Of a stretch of 64,000 bases of DNA, positions 53,949-63,554 are shown piece after piece. The DNA lies in the NCBI RefSeq assembly GCF_030811555.1, contig NZ_JAUSQZ010000001.1:2170001-2234000 (forward strand), given 5' to 3'. Every line of letters starts with the position of its first letter. Position 1 is the stretch's first letter. Origin of the DNA: Kineosporia succinea (GTDB taxonomy: Bacteria > Actinomycetota > Actinomycetes > Actinomycetales > Kineosporiaceae). A model generated the notes under the pieces. It did no database searches. It was not told the origin of the DNA and saw nothing but the letters and a program-made list of their open reading frames with translations. The position numbers were made by a program, and so were the translations under genes.

Positions 53949-56672
53949 TCAGGCCGGCAGCGGACTCACCGCCGCCGATGCCTCGACCACCAGCTTCGAC
54001 ACCGTGTCAGCCGGCCCCGGGCGCCCGAAGTGGTAGCCCTGGGCCATGGTGCACCCCAGGCGGCGCAGGGCCTGGAGCTGACTGTGCTCCTCGATACCCT
54101 CCGCGATCGTCTCCAGCTGCAGTGTGTGGCCGAGCTGCACGATGCTCTGCACCAGGCTGTCCTCGGCGTCCACCCCGGAGAGCCGGTCCACGAACGACCG
54201 GTCGATCTTCAGGATGTCCACCGGGAATCGGTGCAGGTAGGACAGTGACGAGTAGCCGGTGCCGAAGTCGTCGATCGCGACCCGCACCCCCATCGCCTTG
54301 AGCGACTTCAGCGTCGCCATCGTGCTGTCGGTGTCGTTCATCAGCACGCTCTCGGTCATCTCGAGCACGAGCTGATCGGCGGGCAGGCCACTTTCGGCCA
54401 GGGCCTCGCTCACCTCGTCGGCGAAGTCACGGCGCTGGAGCTGCTTGCCCGACACGTTCACGCCGATGCTGAGCGGCACCGACGGGGCCAGTCGGGCCCA
54501 CTCGTTGCCCTGGAAACAGGCTTCCCGCAACACGAACCGGCCGATCTCGTGGATCAGGCCGGTCTGCTCGGCGATCGGGATGAACAGGTCGGGCCGCACC
54601 ATGCCGCGTTCGGCGTGGGGCCAGCGCACCAGGGCCTCGACCCCGACCAGGTCGCCGGTCTCCAGCACGTAGGTCGGCTGGTAGTGCACCTGAAGATGAT
54701 GGTCGGCGATGGCCTTGCGCAGCTCGGCCTCCAGCGCCAGGCGCTCCACCAGGCTGCTGTGCATGCTTGGGTCGTACAGGGCGGGCTCGCCGTCCTGCCG
54801 TTCCTTGGCCCGGTACATCGCCAGGTCGGCGTTGCGGATGAGCTGGTCGGCCGTCACCGAGCCGACCTCGGCGCTGGCGATGCCGATGCTGGCGCGGATG
54901 AACAGGTCCCGGCCGTCGATGACGATCGCGGCCTCCAGGCAGTCGCTGATCCGCGAGGCCACCGACAGGAACTCGCTGCTGGTCAGCGCACCTTCGACGA
55001 GGATGGCGAACTCGTCGCCGCCGAGCCGGGCGATGGTGTCACCGGGCCGCAGGCAGCTGGTCAGCCGGCGGGCCACGTCCACCAGCAGGGCGTCACCGGT
55101 CGCGTGGCCCAGGCTGTCGTTGACCTCCTTGAACCCGTCCAGGTCGAGGAACAGCACGCCCACGGTCTCCGGTCCCAGGACCCGGCGCCGCATGGCGTGG
55201 CGGACCCGGTCCATGAACAGCGCCCGGTTCGCCAACCCGGTCAGGGAATCGTGAAACGCCTGGTGCACCAACTCGTCCTCAAGCTGGCGACGCTCACTGA
55301 TATCGCGTGAGTTGACCACGATGGCCCGCACCGCGGGATCGTCGAGGAGGTTGGTCACGGTGTTCTCGATGGTGACCCGGCGGCCGTCGGGGAACACGGC
55401 CAGGGCCTCGAGGGTGGCCGTGCCCAGCGGCTGTGCGGCGGTCGTGGCCAGGGCCTCGTTCATCTTCTGGGTCGACGCGTCATCGAGCCACTCACGAATG
55501 TTGCTGTCCAGCCAGATGTCCGGGCGTACCCCGAACACTCGCGCCACGGAATCACTCACATACAGGATGCGCCCCTCGCGGTCCACCATCATCACCACGT
55601 CGGAGCTGTTCTCGATCAGGGCCTGGAACCGCTTGTGGCTGACCTCGAGCTCCTGCGTGCGCTCGGTGACGCGGTGCTCCAGACCCGTTGCCAGAGTCTG
55701 GTTCTCCTGCATGCTGAAGAGCTGGCGCACCACCATGAGCAGGATCAGGCCGGCCTGGATCCAGCGGGTGGTCTCGTCGCGGATACCGGTGATCTCGGGA
55801 ACGACCAGCGACACGGTGATCGCGACCACGATGAAGAAGTAGGGCAGCAGCAGCCCGATCTGGCGGGGAACCACCTCGCTCTCGGGCCCTCGGCGATGCT
55901 GCGGCATCACCGCTGCTATCAGCAGCAGGGTGTAGGCGGAGAGCCAGCCGGCATCGACGACGTGCCCCGACCGGTACTCGCCGATCAGCTCGAGATAGGC
56001 GAAGGCACAATCGGCCACCCCGAAAACCACCACGGCGGCGGCGATCGGCTCGACCGGCAGCACCGCTTTCAGCCCGTCCCCCCGGGTCCGCAGCACCAGG
56101 TACGTGGCCAGGGTGATCAGGGCGATGTCACCGGAGGGGTAGACGAGCAGCATCATCTTGTCGCCGAACCCGGTCTCGTTCAGCCGCACCGTCGGCCCGA
56201 GCACGCTCACCCATCCCACGAGCAGCACCGCCGCGCTGATCAGCAACCCGTCGACGACCGCCCGCGCCCGCGCCGCATTGTTCCGCTCGGGCATGGTCAT
56301 CCGCAGCAGCCCGGCCACGAGAAGCGCCCCGGCGACCAGGAAGCCGACGTCGGCCAGCGAGAACGGGGGCGGCTCCCGGCGCAGCAGCACGTCGTACGCC
56401 GCAGCCGAGAACTCAGCGAAGCCCCAGGCCAGGGCGGTGCCGCCGAAACAGAGCCAGGTGATGCGGCTGCGGGTGTCGTCCTTGACCCGGATCGCCCGGA
56501 CGCCGCAGGCCAGCCCGGCCAGTGTCGCGGTGCCGCTCAGGGCGACACCCGACAGCCAGGCCTGGGCCGACGGCGATCCCGGGCGAACGATGAAGGCCAC
56601 GGTCACGGCGAGGCAACCGAGCACGGCAGAGACCACCAGGAAGGTGCGCAGGCCGGGTCGGATCATGCTCAT
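53949..56672 (-). CDS. Multi-TM GGDEF-EAL c-di-GMP protein with PAS domain
   Basis: 907 residues. About nine membrane helices (10-310) form a MASE-like sensor, followed by a PAS domain (about 345-465), GGDEF (about 475-640) with [12 protein letters not shown] and an intact I-site RPGD, and EAL (650-900) with [18 protein letters not shown] and AEGIEE. Both enzyme motifs are intact, so the net activity cannot be called. ATG 56672 is chosen over an upstream TTG. Confidence 0.93.
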   Translation of the reverse strand: MSMIRPGLRTFLVVSAVLGCLAVTVAFIVRPGSPSAQAWLSGVALSGTATLAGLACGVRAIRVKDDTRSRITWLCFGGTALAWGFAEFSAAAYDVLLRREPPPFSLADVGFLVAGALLVAGLLRMTMPERNNAARARAVVDGLLISAAVLLVGWVSVLGPTVRLNETGFGDKMMLLVYPSGDIALITLATYLVLRTRGDGLKAVLPVEPIAAAVVVFGVADCAFAYLELIGEYRSGHVVDAGWLSAYTLLLIAAVMPQHRRGPESEVVPRQIGLLLPYFFIVVAITVSLVVPEITGIRDETTRWIQAGLILLMVVRQLFSMQENQTLATGLEHRVTERTQELEVSHKRFQALIENSSDVVMMVDREGRILYVSDSVARVFGVRPDIWLDSNIREWLDDASTQKMNEALATTAAQPLGTATLEALAVFPDGRRVTIENTVTNLLDDPAVRAIVVNSRDISERRQLEDELVHQAFHDSLTGLANRALFMDRVRHAMRRRVLGPETVGVLFLDLDGFKEVNDSLGHATGDALLVDVARRLTSCLRPGDTIARLGGDEFAILVEGALTSSEFLSVASRISDCLEAAIVIDGRDLFIRASIGIASAEVGSVTADQLIRNADLAMYRAKERQDGEPALYDPSMHSSLVERLALEAELRKAIADHHLQVHYQPTYVLETGDLVGVEALVRWPHAERGMVRPDLFIPIAEQTGLIHEIGRFVLREACFQGNEWARLAPSVPLSIGVNVSGKQLQRRDFADEVSEALAESGLPADQLVLEMTESVLMNDTDSTMATLKSLKAMGVRVAIDDFGTGYSSLSYLHRFPVDILKIDRSFVDRLSGVDAEDSLVQSIVQLGHTLQLETIAEGIEEHSQLQALRRLGCTMAQGYHFGRPGPADTVSKLVVEASAAVSPLPA

Positions 56673-56801
56673 ACCCAACGTAGTCGACTCATCACTATGG
56701 GGTATTGATGGTCCGTTGGAGTAGCCCTGGGTGTTTGGACGCGTGGTGCGGCTCTCGTGGGGTTGGCCCGGTCGAGTGCCGATAGGGGTGAAACCCTTGG
56801 G

Positions 56802-57581
56802 TTACTGGTTCCGCCAGTCGGAGATCGACGTCAGCATGAATCCGGCACCTCCCGGGTCGGCGACGCCGGCCAGTCGCCCGAAGGGCGTGTCCTCGGGCTC
56901 CATGTTGATGCTGCCGCCGTGCTTGCGGATCAGCTCGACCGTCGCGTCGACGTCGTCGCAGCCCACGTAGAAGTGCCAGTTGGAGGGGACGCCCGGAGGC
57001 AGGAAGGTGGCGTCCATGACCCCGGCGACCTGCTGGCCGTCGGCGATCTGCATCGTGTAGCGGAACTCGTCGCTGTCACCGGTGACCTGGGTGTCCCAGC
57101 CGAAGACCTCGACGTAGAAGGCCACGGCCCGGTTGAACTCGGTGGCGTGCAGCTCGACCCAGAACGGGGCCCCGGCCTCGTTCCAGATCTGCGTGCCCTT
57201 GTGCAGCTTGGGCTCCCAGACACCGACGAACGCACCGGCCGGGTCCTGCACGAAGGCCATGTTGCCGATGCCGTTGACGTCCATCGACGGCATGATCACG
57301 GTGCCACCCGCCGCCCGGACCTTGTTGACCGTGGCCTCGGCGTCGTCGCTCTGCAGGTAGATGTTCCAGGCGTCGGGCATGGCCTCGTCGGGCTTGCGCA
57401 TCAGCCCGGCCACGTCCTGCCCCTGGTGCCGGAACATCACGTAGTGCTCGAACTCCTTGCCGGTGACCTCGTAGGTCCAGCCGAAGACCGAGGCGTAGAA
57501 CTCGCTCATCCGGTCCGGGTCGGAGCTGCTCAGGTCGAACCAGATCGGGGCGCCGGACGGGGCGATCTCACGGATGGGCAT
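56802..57581 (-). CDS. Tandem VOC (glyoxalase/dioxygenase-like) protein
   Basis: 259 residues with two VOC modules (about 10-120 and 135-255): FDLSSSDPDRMSEFYASVFGW and VELHATEFNRAVAFYVEVFGW are the equivalent openings. Metal-ligand residues are not obvious. The same architecture occurs in actinobacterial proteins annotated as glyoxalase or resistance-like; the substrate is unknown. ATG 57581 follows GAGGAG. Confidence 0.85.
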   Translation of the reverse strand: MPIREIAPSGAPIWFDLSSSDPDRMSEFYASVFGWTYEVTGKEFEHYVMFRHQGQDVAGLMRKPDEAMPDAWNIYLQSDDAEATVNKVRAAGGTVIMPSMDVNGIGNMAFVQDPAGAFVGVWEPKLHKGTQIWNEAGAPFWVELHATEFNRAVAFYVEVFGWDTQVTGDSDEFRYTMQIADGQQVAGVMDATFLPPGVPSNWHFYVGCDDVDATVELIRKHGGSINMEPEDTPFGRLAGVADPGGAGFMLTSISDWRNQ

Positions 57582-57698
57582 GACGGTTCTCCTCGGGCTC
57601 TCGGGCAAGGCGGCCACAGCGTAGTGTGATCACGCCCTCACGCTGCGGCTTTGACCTCAGGTGTTGCCGGACGTTTGACGCCGGTGCACCGGCCGTGA

Positions 57699-58418
57699 AT
57701 GGTTGGGGCGGTGGAGCGGATCTGGCTGGACGTGCCCTTCGAGGAGAAAGACCAGGCGAAGAAGGCAGGCGCTCGCTGGGACGCCACCGCCAAGCGCTGG
57801 TACGCACCCCGCGCCGACAACGAAGATCTCCGACGATGGACGTCGAAGCCGCCCCTTCCCGAGCTGCTCCCCGGCGAGGACCGCACCCTCGGCCGCGGTC
57901 TCTTCATCGACATGGTGCCGAGCACCTGCTGGTTCACGAACGTGCGCTCGTGCGTGGCCCCGCGGGACTGGGAGCGGATCCGGCGCATGGTGACGGCCCG
58001 CGCCGGCCAGCGGTGCGAGACCTGCGGCGCCCCGGAGGACCGAGCCCGCCGCCGCTGGCTCGAGGTGCACGAGCGCTGGGCCTACGACGACAAGTCCCGC
58101 GTCCAGAAACTCGGCCGCCTGATCTGCCTGTGCACCGACTGCCACGCCACCACGCACTACGGCCTGGCCGGCATCCGCGGTCGCGCCGGCGAGGTCCGCG
58201 CGCATCTGCAGAAGGTGACCGGCCTGAGCGCGGCCGACGTGGGCATCCTGATCGAGGTGGCCACGGAGGACTACTACCGCCGCTCCAGCCACGCGTGGGA
58301 ACTGGACCTCTCGATCCTCACCGACACCGGTGTCGAGGTGACCCCACCGCCCAGTGCGCAGGAACGTCCGTCCGCTGCCCGAGAGGGTCTGTACCGGGCC
58401 TCACACAAACGGTGGTGA
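57699..58418 (+). CDS. DUF5710-HNH-like zinc-finger protein
   Basis: 239 residues. The N-terminus (ERIWLDVPFEEKDQAKKAGA, then RWDATAKRWYAP) is the DUF5710 motif found next to primase/helicase-like domains of mobile or repair proteins. The central part holds CETCGAP, LEVHERWAY and CLCTDCHATTHYG, a two-CxxC HNH-type finger with the conserved His. It may be a DNA-binding or nicking protein. A start at GTG 57711 is possible. Confidence 0.75.
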   Translation: MVGAVERIWLDVPFEEKDQAKKAGARWDATAKRWYAPRADNEDLRRWTSKPPLPELLPGEDRTLGRGLFIDMVPSTCWFTNVRSCVAPRDWERIRRMVTARAGQRCETCGAPEDRARRRWLEVHERWAYDDKSRVQKLGRLICLCTDCHATTHYGLAGIRGRAGEVRAHLQKVTGLSAADVGILIEVATEDYYRRSSHAWELDLSILTDTGVEVTPPPSAQERPSAAREGLYRASHKRW

Positions 58419-58489
58419 CGCGCGCTCCCGATCACGGCGCGACGATATAGCCTGTTTCGAGGCTTTCGACGGCGGACGAGGAGGCACCC

Positions 58490-59089
58490 GTGGCCAGCGA
58501 CTGGACGCCGCTGTGGGTCTGTGCGTTCGGCATCATGACGTTCCTGCCGGTGCTGGGCCTGCATCTGCGGGCCCTGATCAGCACGACCGGACGTGACCAG
58601 CTCTGGCACGGAGCCCAGGTGCTCATCGCCCTGGGCCTGATCGACATCTTCTGGCCCTACCCACCGATCCCGGTGTCGGCCCTGACCGCCGAGCTGGTGT
58701 TCACCGGGGCGGCCTTCGTGGCGGCGGTGACACTGGCCCGAATGATGCGGATCGAACCCACGAACGGTGAGATCCGGCGCTGGCAGATACTTCTCGTCAA
58801 CCTGCTGGTGATGATCTACCTGTTCACGGTGCCCTCCAGCGACGGTTTCGTGCTGGACGTGCTCGGGGGCTGCTTCATCGTGCAGGCCCTGGTCTGGCTG
58901 CCCGGTGTCGCCCCCCGGCTCTTCTCAACGAAAGACCGGGCACTGAGCGGTCTCTCACTCAGTCTCGGGCCGGCGGCGCTCAGCGTGGCCATGGCCTATC
59001 TCCTGCTGACCGTGCACCTCGGGCCGGAGACGGCCCAGATCCCGATCGTGCCCGAGGATCCGGGGATGCCGAACATGCATCACATGTGA
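58490..59089 (+). CDS. Integral membrane protein (DUF5134-like)
   Basis: 199 residues with about six helices. The tail ends in Met/His residues (GMPNMHHM) and the early segment has HGAQVLIALGLI. Similar proteins (DUF5134, uncertain) occur next to copper-handling genes. GTG 58490 follows GAGGAGG. The stop is next to the end of the convergent ycnI-like gene. Confidence 0.6.
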   Translation: MASDWTPLWVCAFGIMTFLPVLGLHLRALISTTGRDQLWHGAQVLIALGLIDIFWPYPPIPVSALTAELVFTGAAFVAAVTLARMMRIEPTNGEIRRWQILLVNLLVMIYLFTVPSSDGFVLDVLGGCFIVQALVWLPGVAPRLFSTKDRALSGLSLSLGPAALSVAMAYLLLTVHLGPETAQIPIVPEDPGMPNMHHM

Positions 59090-59800
59090 TCAGTCGCCAC
59101 CTCGCACGTCACGGGCCCGCCGCAGAAGGGTCAGCCCCAGACTCAGCCACGCCATGAGAAACGCGGCGCCACTGAACCAGAGGGTCCAGCGGCTCGCGTC
59201 CGCGTTCTCGGCCGCGACCCGCACCGCACCCGCCGTGGCCGCGTTGTCGTGGTGCGAACCAGAAGCGGCGGCGGTCGTCGACGGGGTGCCGAGCACCAGA
59301 ACGGGCGCCGGGCGATCAAGTTCGGCTGTGTCCCCCGGCGCCTGGGTCTGGGTCCACTCGACGGTCGACCCGTCGTCGTAGATCTGCACGGCCCGGAACG
59401 TCAGTTCGGTGGTGTCGGGCAGCCGGCCGGCGATCACGGTGAAAGCGCCGTATTCACCGGGGCGCAGACCCTTCCCGGGCTCGGCGGCCCAGGAGATCTC
59501 GGTGACCACCTCGCCCTCCGGCCCTGGATCCGATCTGGTCTCCTCGTGGGTCCAGCCCGGAACCGGCCGAACCGCGATCTCACCGATCGGCGCGTCGGCG
59601 GGCAGGGCCACCCGCAGGCCGACCGTGGCGCCGTCTTGCTCCACCGGCACCCGGAACGTGATCTCCTGGTCGGTGCCGCCCGGCACGGCTCCCGGGGCAA
59701 CGACGGTGACATCGGCCGAGGCCGACGCCGCGGTGGCGACGACGGCCAGAAGTCCGGCACCGGCGGTGAGGCAGACCCTCCGGAGACCTTTGACGATCAT
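59090..59800 (-). CDS. YcnI-like (DUF1775) secreted protein
   Basis: 236 residues. A cleavable signal peptide (about 1-30), then a DUF1775 beta-sandwich (EITFRVPVEQDGATVGLRV, PVPGWTHEE), a Ser/Ala/Thr stretch and a C-terminal membrane helix (about 205-225). In YcnI the mature protein begins with His, the first ligand of a monohistidine brace for copper. Here the signal ends ASASADVTV, with Asp in place of that His. The usual Trp near WTQTQAP may remain. It precedes the copD-like gene in the chromosome and lies downstream of it on the same strand. Confidence 0.85.
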   Translation of the reverse strand: MIVKGLRRVCLTAGAGLLAVVATAASASADVTVVAPGAVPGGTDQEITFRVPVEQDGATVGLRVALPADAPIGEIAVRPVPGWTHEETRSDPGPEGEVVTEISWAAEPGKGLRPGEYGAFTVIAGRLPDTTELTFRAVQIYDDGSTVEWTQTQAPGDTAELDRPAPVLVLGTPSTTAAASGSHHDNAATAGAVRVAAENADASRWTLWFSGAAFLMAWLSLGLTLLRRARDVRGGD

Positions 59801-59825
59801 GAAACACCCTTCGTCGGGAGGTTTC

Positions 59826-61712
59826 TCATGCGATGCGCACGGTGACGGCGGCGGTCGGGGAGTCGAACTCGGATGTGCGGACGACCACCGTGAAGACCCA
59901 GTCCCCGGCGGCGGGCAGCGTGACGTCGGCGGCGACGTAGCGATTCTCGCCGGCCTCGCGCAGCTCGATCGGGACCGGAGCGAGCTGGGCCGAGGGCAGT
60001 GTGGCGGTGACGTGGACGTCTGTCGGCCGGGGGCCCTCGCTGAGAACGGCCTCCAGCCGCACGATGCCGGGCCGGGCGGGATCCACGTCGAGCCGCACGG
60101 TTCGCCCCGACCCGAGCGGCGCGACGGTGCCCTGGCCATGGGTGCCCTGACCGTGAACCTGCTGGGCCCGGGCCTCCTGGCTGTGCGGCTGGGCGACGAG
60201 CACCGAGGCGAGCCCGATCACCACCACGCCGATGCCGAGTTCCGCCAGCACGCCGCGACGGACGGTTGCCCGGCCGGGCGGCGGGCGGCGAACTCGCCCG
60301 CCGATGACACGACGGCCGGAGTTCGCCACCAGCAGGGCGGCGACGACGAGCCCGGCCTTGGCCAGAACCAGCAGTCCGTAGCTGGTTCCGAAGGCTGCCG
60401 GAGAAGCGAGTGCGCGTGCCCCGGCGTAGAAACCAGTGATCGCGAGCGTTGCCACGGCGATCAGCGCCACTCGGGAGAAGCGCGGCAGGACCGAGCCCAG
60501 CTCGTCCGGAGCGAGGCGGGGCAGCACGACGGCCAGCAGGACGACGAGGCCACCGACCCAGACCGCCATGGCCAGCAGGTGCAGCATGTCGGCGGAGACG
60601 GACAACCAGGCCGGGGACGTGACGCGAGGACTCCCGAGAGCCGAGAAGGTCCAGGCCAGTGAGGCTCCCAGCGCCACGAACGTGATCAACCGGGCCCTGG
60701 CCACAGCTCTGCCCGCCGGGGCGGCAGTTGCGGTTGCGACTGGGGGCGGGCCCGAGGACGTGACCGCGGAGGTGACCGGGAGCGGGTGAACGGGAGGGTC
60801 GACGAACAGGTCGAGCACGAAGGCGAGCACCACCAGGAGGCCCAGCCGGGCGAGCACCACCTGCCCGAACCCGGACGCCAGGACATCGGCCAGCAGGTTG
60901 CCCCGGCCCACCGCGAGCAGGTTCGCCCCCGCCACGTACGGCCCCTGCAGCAACAGCTGCCCGACCGCACCGGCCGCACACAGCGCCCACCCCGTCCAGA
61001 AGATGTGCCGAGCCCGCGACCGGTCGGCGACCGGCCACAGCATCAACGGAACCCAGAGACCGCCCAGCAGGCCGAAACCCACGAACCCGGCCCAGCGGGC
61101 CAGGACAAGGGCAACGCCGACGGCCGGGTCACGCGCATCGACCGAATCGGCCGCACCTGCCGCACCTGATGCACCTGATGCACCTGATGCACCTGATGCA
61201 CCTGCCTCATCGGCTACATCGGTAGCCGCCCCCGTCGTGGCGGCCTCGGCCCGAGCGTCGGCGGCAGAGGCGGCCTCCCTGAAAACCCCGCCGCCGGGGA
61301 TCCCCTGGGCAGAGGCGTCTTCGGCCGGGACGGAATCGACGAGGGCATCACCGGCAGGAGCCTTCGCGACGGACACCCGGAACACGGACGGCAGAACCCG
61401 GCGGCCGACATCGGGGGCATCGGCCCCCGGCTCTGCCCGCAGATCCATGACGGTGCCGGACGAGACGTGGATGGCCTCACCCGTGGGGATCATCGTCGGC
61501 CCGGCCCCGAACCAGCTGGCCGCCAGCATGATCAACAGAGCGGCGATCATCCAGCCACCCTCTCGCGAACGCAGGACGGAACTCACTTCCGCGCTACGTT
61601 GCCGTATCAGGGGGAGGGTCAGGCGCTTCACTTCTGGGGAACCGCGACGGGAGACGATTCCGGTCTGAGCAATTTCAAGATCTCCTTGCCGGGTCCGGAT
61701 AGCCCGAATCAT
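59826..61712 (-). CDS. CopD-like membrane protein with C-terminal YtkA/FixH-like domain
   Basis: 628 residues. About eight or nine helices between residues 200 and 480 form the CopD copper-import domain, then a C-terminal extracellular beta domain (about 510-628). The N-terminal part between a first helix and the CopD domain (about 75-185) sits where CopC is fused in many actinobacteria. Here CopC's His-Ala start and SADGHP motif are missing; the segment is an Ala-rich, Asp/Glu-rich stretch with five GAS repeats coded by nine-base repeats. Whether it still carries copper is unclear. Confidence 0.8.
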   Translation of the reverse strand: MIRAIRTRQGDLEIAQTGIVSRRGSPEVKRLTLPLIRQRSAEVSSVLRSREGGWMIAALLIMLAASWFGAGPTMIPTGEAIHVSSGTVMDLRAEPGADAPDVGRRVLPSVFRVSVAKAPAGDALVDSVPAEDASAQGIPGGGVFREAASAADARAEAATTGAATDVADEAGASGASGASGASGAAGAADSVDARDPAVGVALVLARWAGFVGFGLLGGLWVPLMLWPVADRSRARHIFWTGWALCAAGAVGQLLLQGPYVAGANLLAVGRGNLLADVLASGFGQVVLARLGLLVVLAFVLDLFVDPPVHPLPVTSAVTSSGPPPVATATAAPAGRAVARARLITFVALGASLAWTFSALGSPRVTSPAWLSVSADMLHLLAMAVWVGGLVVLLAVVLPRLAPDELGSVLPRFSRVALIAVATLAITGFYAGARALASPAAFGTSYGLLVLAKAGLVVAALLVANSGRRVIGGRVRRPPPGRATVRRGVLAELGIGVVVIGLASVLVAQPHSQEARAQQVHGQGTHGQGTVAPLGSGRTVRLDVDPARPGIVRLEAVLSEGPRPTDVHVTATLPSAQLAPVPIELREAGENRYVAADVTLPAAGDWVFTVVVRTSEFDSPTAAVTVRIA

Positions 61713-61812
61713 AACAAATCTGGTGATTGCCGGTTTTGGGTCTAATTGTTACTCTTCCGTAGGCCAAGGGGGGCGGAGTCCCACTACCCACAACTAGCGC
61801 GGACCCGAAGCC

Positions 61813-61842
61813 GCTCCCGACAGAAGCGGCCAATCCTTTGGC
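61813..61842 (+). promoter_or_regulatory. Leader hairpins of the STAND gene
   Basis: GCCGCT/AGCGGC stem, then GCCAA-TCCT-TTGGC, which ends just before the ribosome site GGAGGGGG. They could influence ribosome access or be chance pairing. The rest of 61713-61854 shows no clear promoter. Confidence 0.3.
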
Positions 61843-61854
61843 GGAGGGGGCCTT

Positions 61855-63510
61855 TTGGGACGACCGGAGAGACCCGTCGAAAGCTCTCGGAAGGAGATCT
61901 CGGAGTTTGCCCGGGATCTTCGGACGCTACGTGCGTCGGCCGGGAGTCCTACCTATCGGCAGATGGCGGCTACCGCGCTGTTCTCGTCGTCGGTACTCTC
62001 CAGTGCCGCCAGCGGCTATCGTCTGCCGACGCTTCAGGTGACTCTGGCCTTCGTCAGCGCCTGTCACGGAGACACCGCCGAGTGGGAAGAACGGTGGCGG
62101 CGTCTGGCTGAGCCGGAGCGGCAGCCGGCTCCACCCGTCATCGCCGCAGACACCGTTCGCACCGTTCCCACCGTTCCCACATCGCCCTGGACCCCGGCCA
62201 GCGGTCTGGGCGGACTGCTGCCGGGCTCTTTGCCGGGCGTCGTGCCGGGCGTCGTGCCGGGCGTCGTGCCGGGCGTCGTGCCGGGCGTCGTGCCGGGCGT
62301 CGTGCCGGGCTCGCTGCCAGGCGTCGTGCCGGGCTCGCTGTCGGGTTCGCTGTCGGGTTCGCTGTCGGGGTTGGTGCCGGGGTTGGTGCCGGGGTTGGTG
62401 CCGGGCTTGTTGCCGCCCGAGCCGGTGCCCGGTCCGGACCTGGCCCTGACCGCCCCGGCCCAGCTGCCGCGTCGCCCACGCGGGGTGGCCGACCTGCACC
62501 ACGAGGCCCTGCTGGCCGGACGGCAGGCGGCCAGCGAAGCCCTCCCGATGCTGATCAACGGCCCGATCGGGATCGGCAAGACCTCGCTGTCGCTCCGTCT
62601 GGCACATGACCTGCGGGACGCCACGCCCGACGGGCAGCTGTACGCCGACTTCGGCGGGCCGAGGGAGCCGGCGGTGACGCCCGAGAGCGTGATGGCCGGA
62701 TTCCTGGCCACCCTGATCGGCGCCCAGAACGTGCCCGAAGATCCGGGTCACCAGGTGGCGCTGTACCGGTCGCTGCTGGCCCGGCGCCGCATCCTGGTAC
62801 TGCTTGACAACGTGCGGCAGGAACAGCAGGTCCGTCCCTTCCTCACCGACAGCCCGGGCTGTGTGCTGATCGTGGTCAGCTGCAACCCGTTGCTGGGTCT
62901 GAGCGACGTGCGACGGCTCGGGCTCGCACCACTTCACCGCCGCGAGTCGCTCGAACTGCTGGCCGATCTGCTGGGAGAACGAGCTCTGGCCAACCCCCAG
63001 GCCTGCGAGCGCCTGGCCGCGGCCTGCGGTGATCTTCCGCTGGCCCTGGACGTGGCCGCTCGCCGTCTGCTGGCCCGGCCGCGCGGGTCGATCGCCGCGA
63101 TCCCGAGTCAGATCGGTGACGGCGCCCGGCTTCTGAACTGGCTGCGGATCGGCGATGTCAGCGTGCGACAGCGACTGGCCGCCGCGTACGAGAGCCTGGG
63201 GGCACCGGCCCGGCAGGCGCTGCACTGCCTGGCGGGTTGTGAGGTGACCGCCGACGACTCGATCGGGCCGGCCCAGTTGCCGCACCTCGACGCCCAGGCC
63301 GCCGACGAACTGCTCGAGGAGCTGAGCAGGGCCGGTCTGCTGCGCTGGGGCCACGGTTACCACCTCGATCTGCTGACCCAGAAATTCGTTCAGCAGTACC
63401 AGTTCTCGACGACCTCCGGTGCGATGCCGATCCGGATCACCTCGGGGGGCCTCCTCGACGGTCCGACCCTGACCGTCCGGGAGGGGATCGGCGGAACAAA
63501 CGTCTGCTGA
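61855..63510 (+). CDS. XRE-type helix-turn-helix STAND ATPase (AfsR/NB-ARC-like)
   Basis: 551 residues from a TTG start with a good ribosome site (GGAGGGGG). Residues about 10-75 form a helix-turn-helix region (EFARDLRTLRASAGSPTYRQ, ALFSSSVLSSAASGYRLPT). A hydrophobic linker (about 120-187) has repeats of PGVV and SGSL, similar to elastin. The NB-ARC/STAND ATPase starts near 236 with GPIGIGKTS, and its Walker B is ILVLLDN. A winged-helix region follows (about 430-530). No TPR repeats are seen. Probably a regulator; its target is unknown. Confidence 0.85.
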   Translation: MGRPERPVESSRKEISEFARDLRTLRASAGSPTYRQMAATALFSSSVLSSAASGYRLPTLQVTLAFVSACHGDTAEWEERWRRLAEPERQPAPPVIAADTVRTVPTVPTSPWTPASGLGGLLPGSLPGVVPGVVPGVVPGVVPGVVPGVVPGSLPGVVPGSLSGSLSGSLSGLVPGLVPGLVPGLLPPEPVPGPDLALTAPAQLPRRPRGVADLHHEALLAGRQAASEALPMLINGPIGIGKTSLSLRLAHDLRDATPDGQLYADFGGPREPAVTPESVMAGFLATLIGAQNVPEDPGHQVALYRSLLARRRILVLLDNVRQEQQVRPFLTDSPGCVLIVVSCNPLLGLSDVRRLGLAPLHRRESLELLADLLGERALANPQACERLAAACGDLPLALDVAARRLLARPRGSIAAIPSQIGDGARLLNWLRIGDVSVRQRLAAAYESLGAPARQALHCLAGCEVTADDSIGPAQLPHLDAQAADELLEELSRAGLLRWGHGYHLDLLTQKFVQQYQFSTTSGAMPIRITSGGLLDGPTLTVREGIGGTNVC

Positions 63511-63519
63511 CCCGGGTTG

Positions 63520-63551
63520 CCGGAAGTCCCCACCGAGGTGGGGACTTCCGG
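63520..63551. terminator. Bidirectional terminator
   Basis: 15-bp perfect arms (CCGGAAGTCCCCACC / GGTGGGGACTTCCGG) around a 2-nt GA centre lie between two convergent stop codons. Confidence 0.8.
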
Positions 63552-63554
63552 TTC

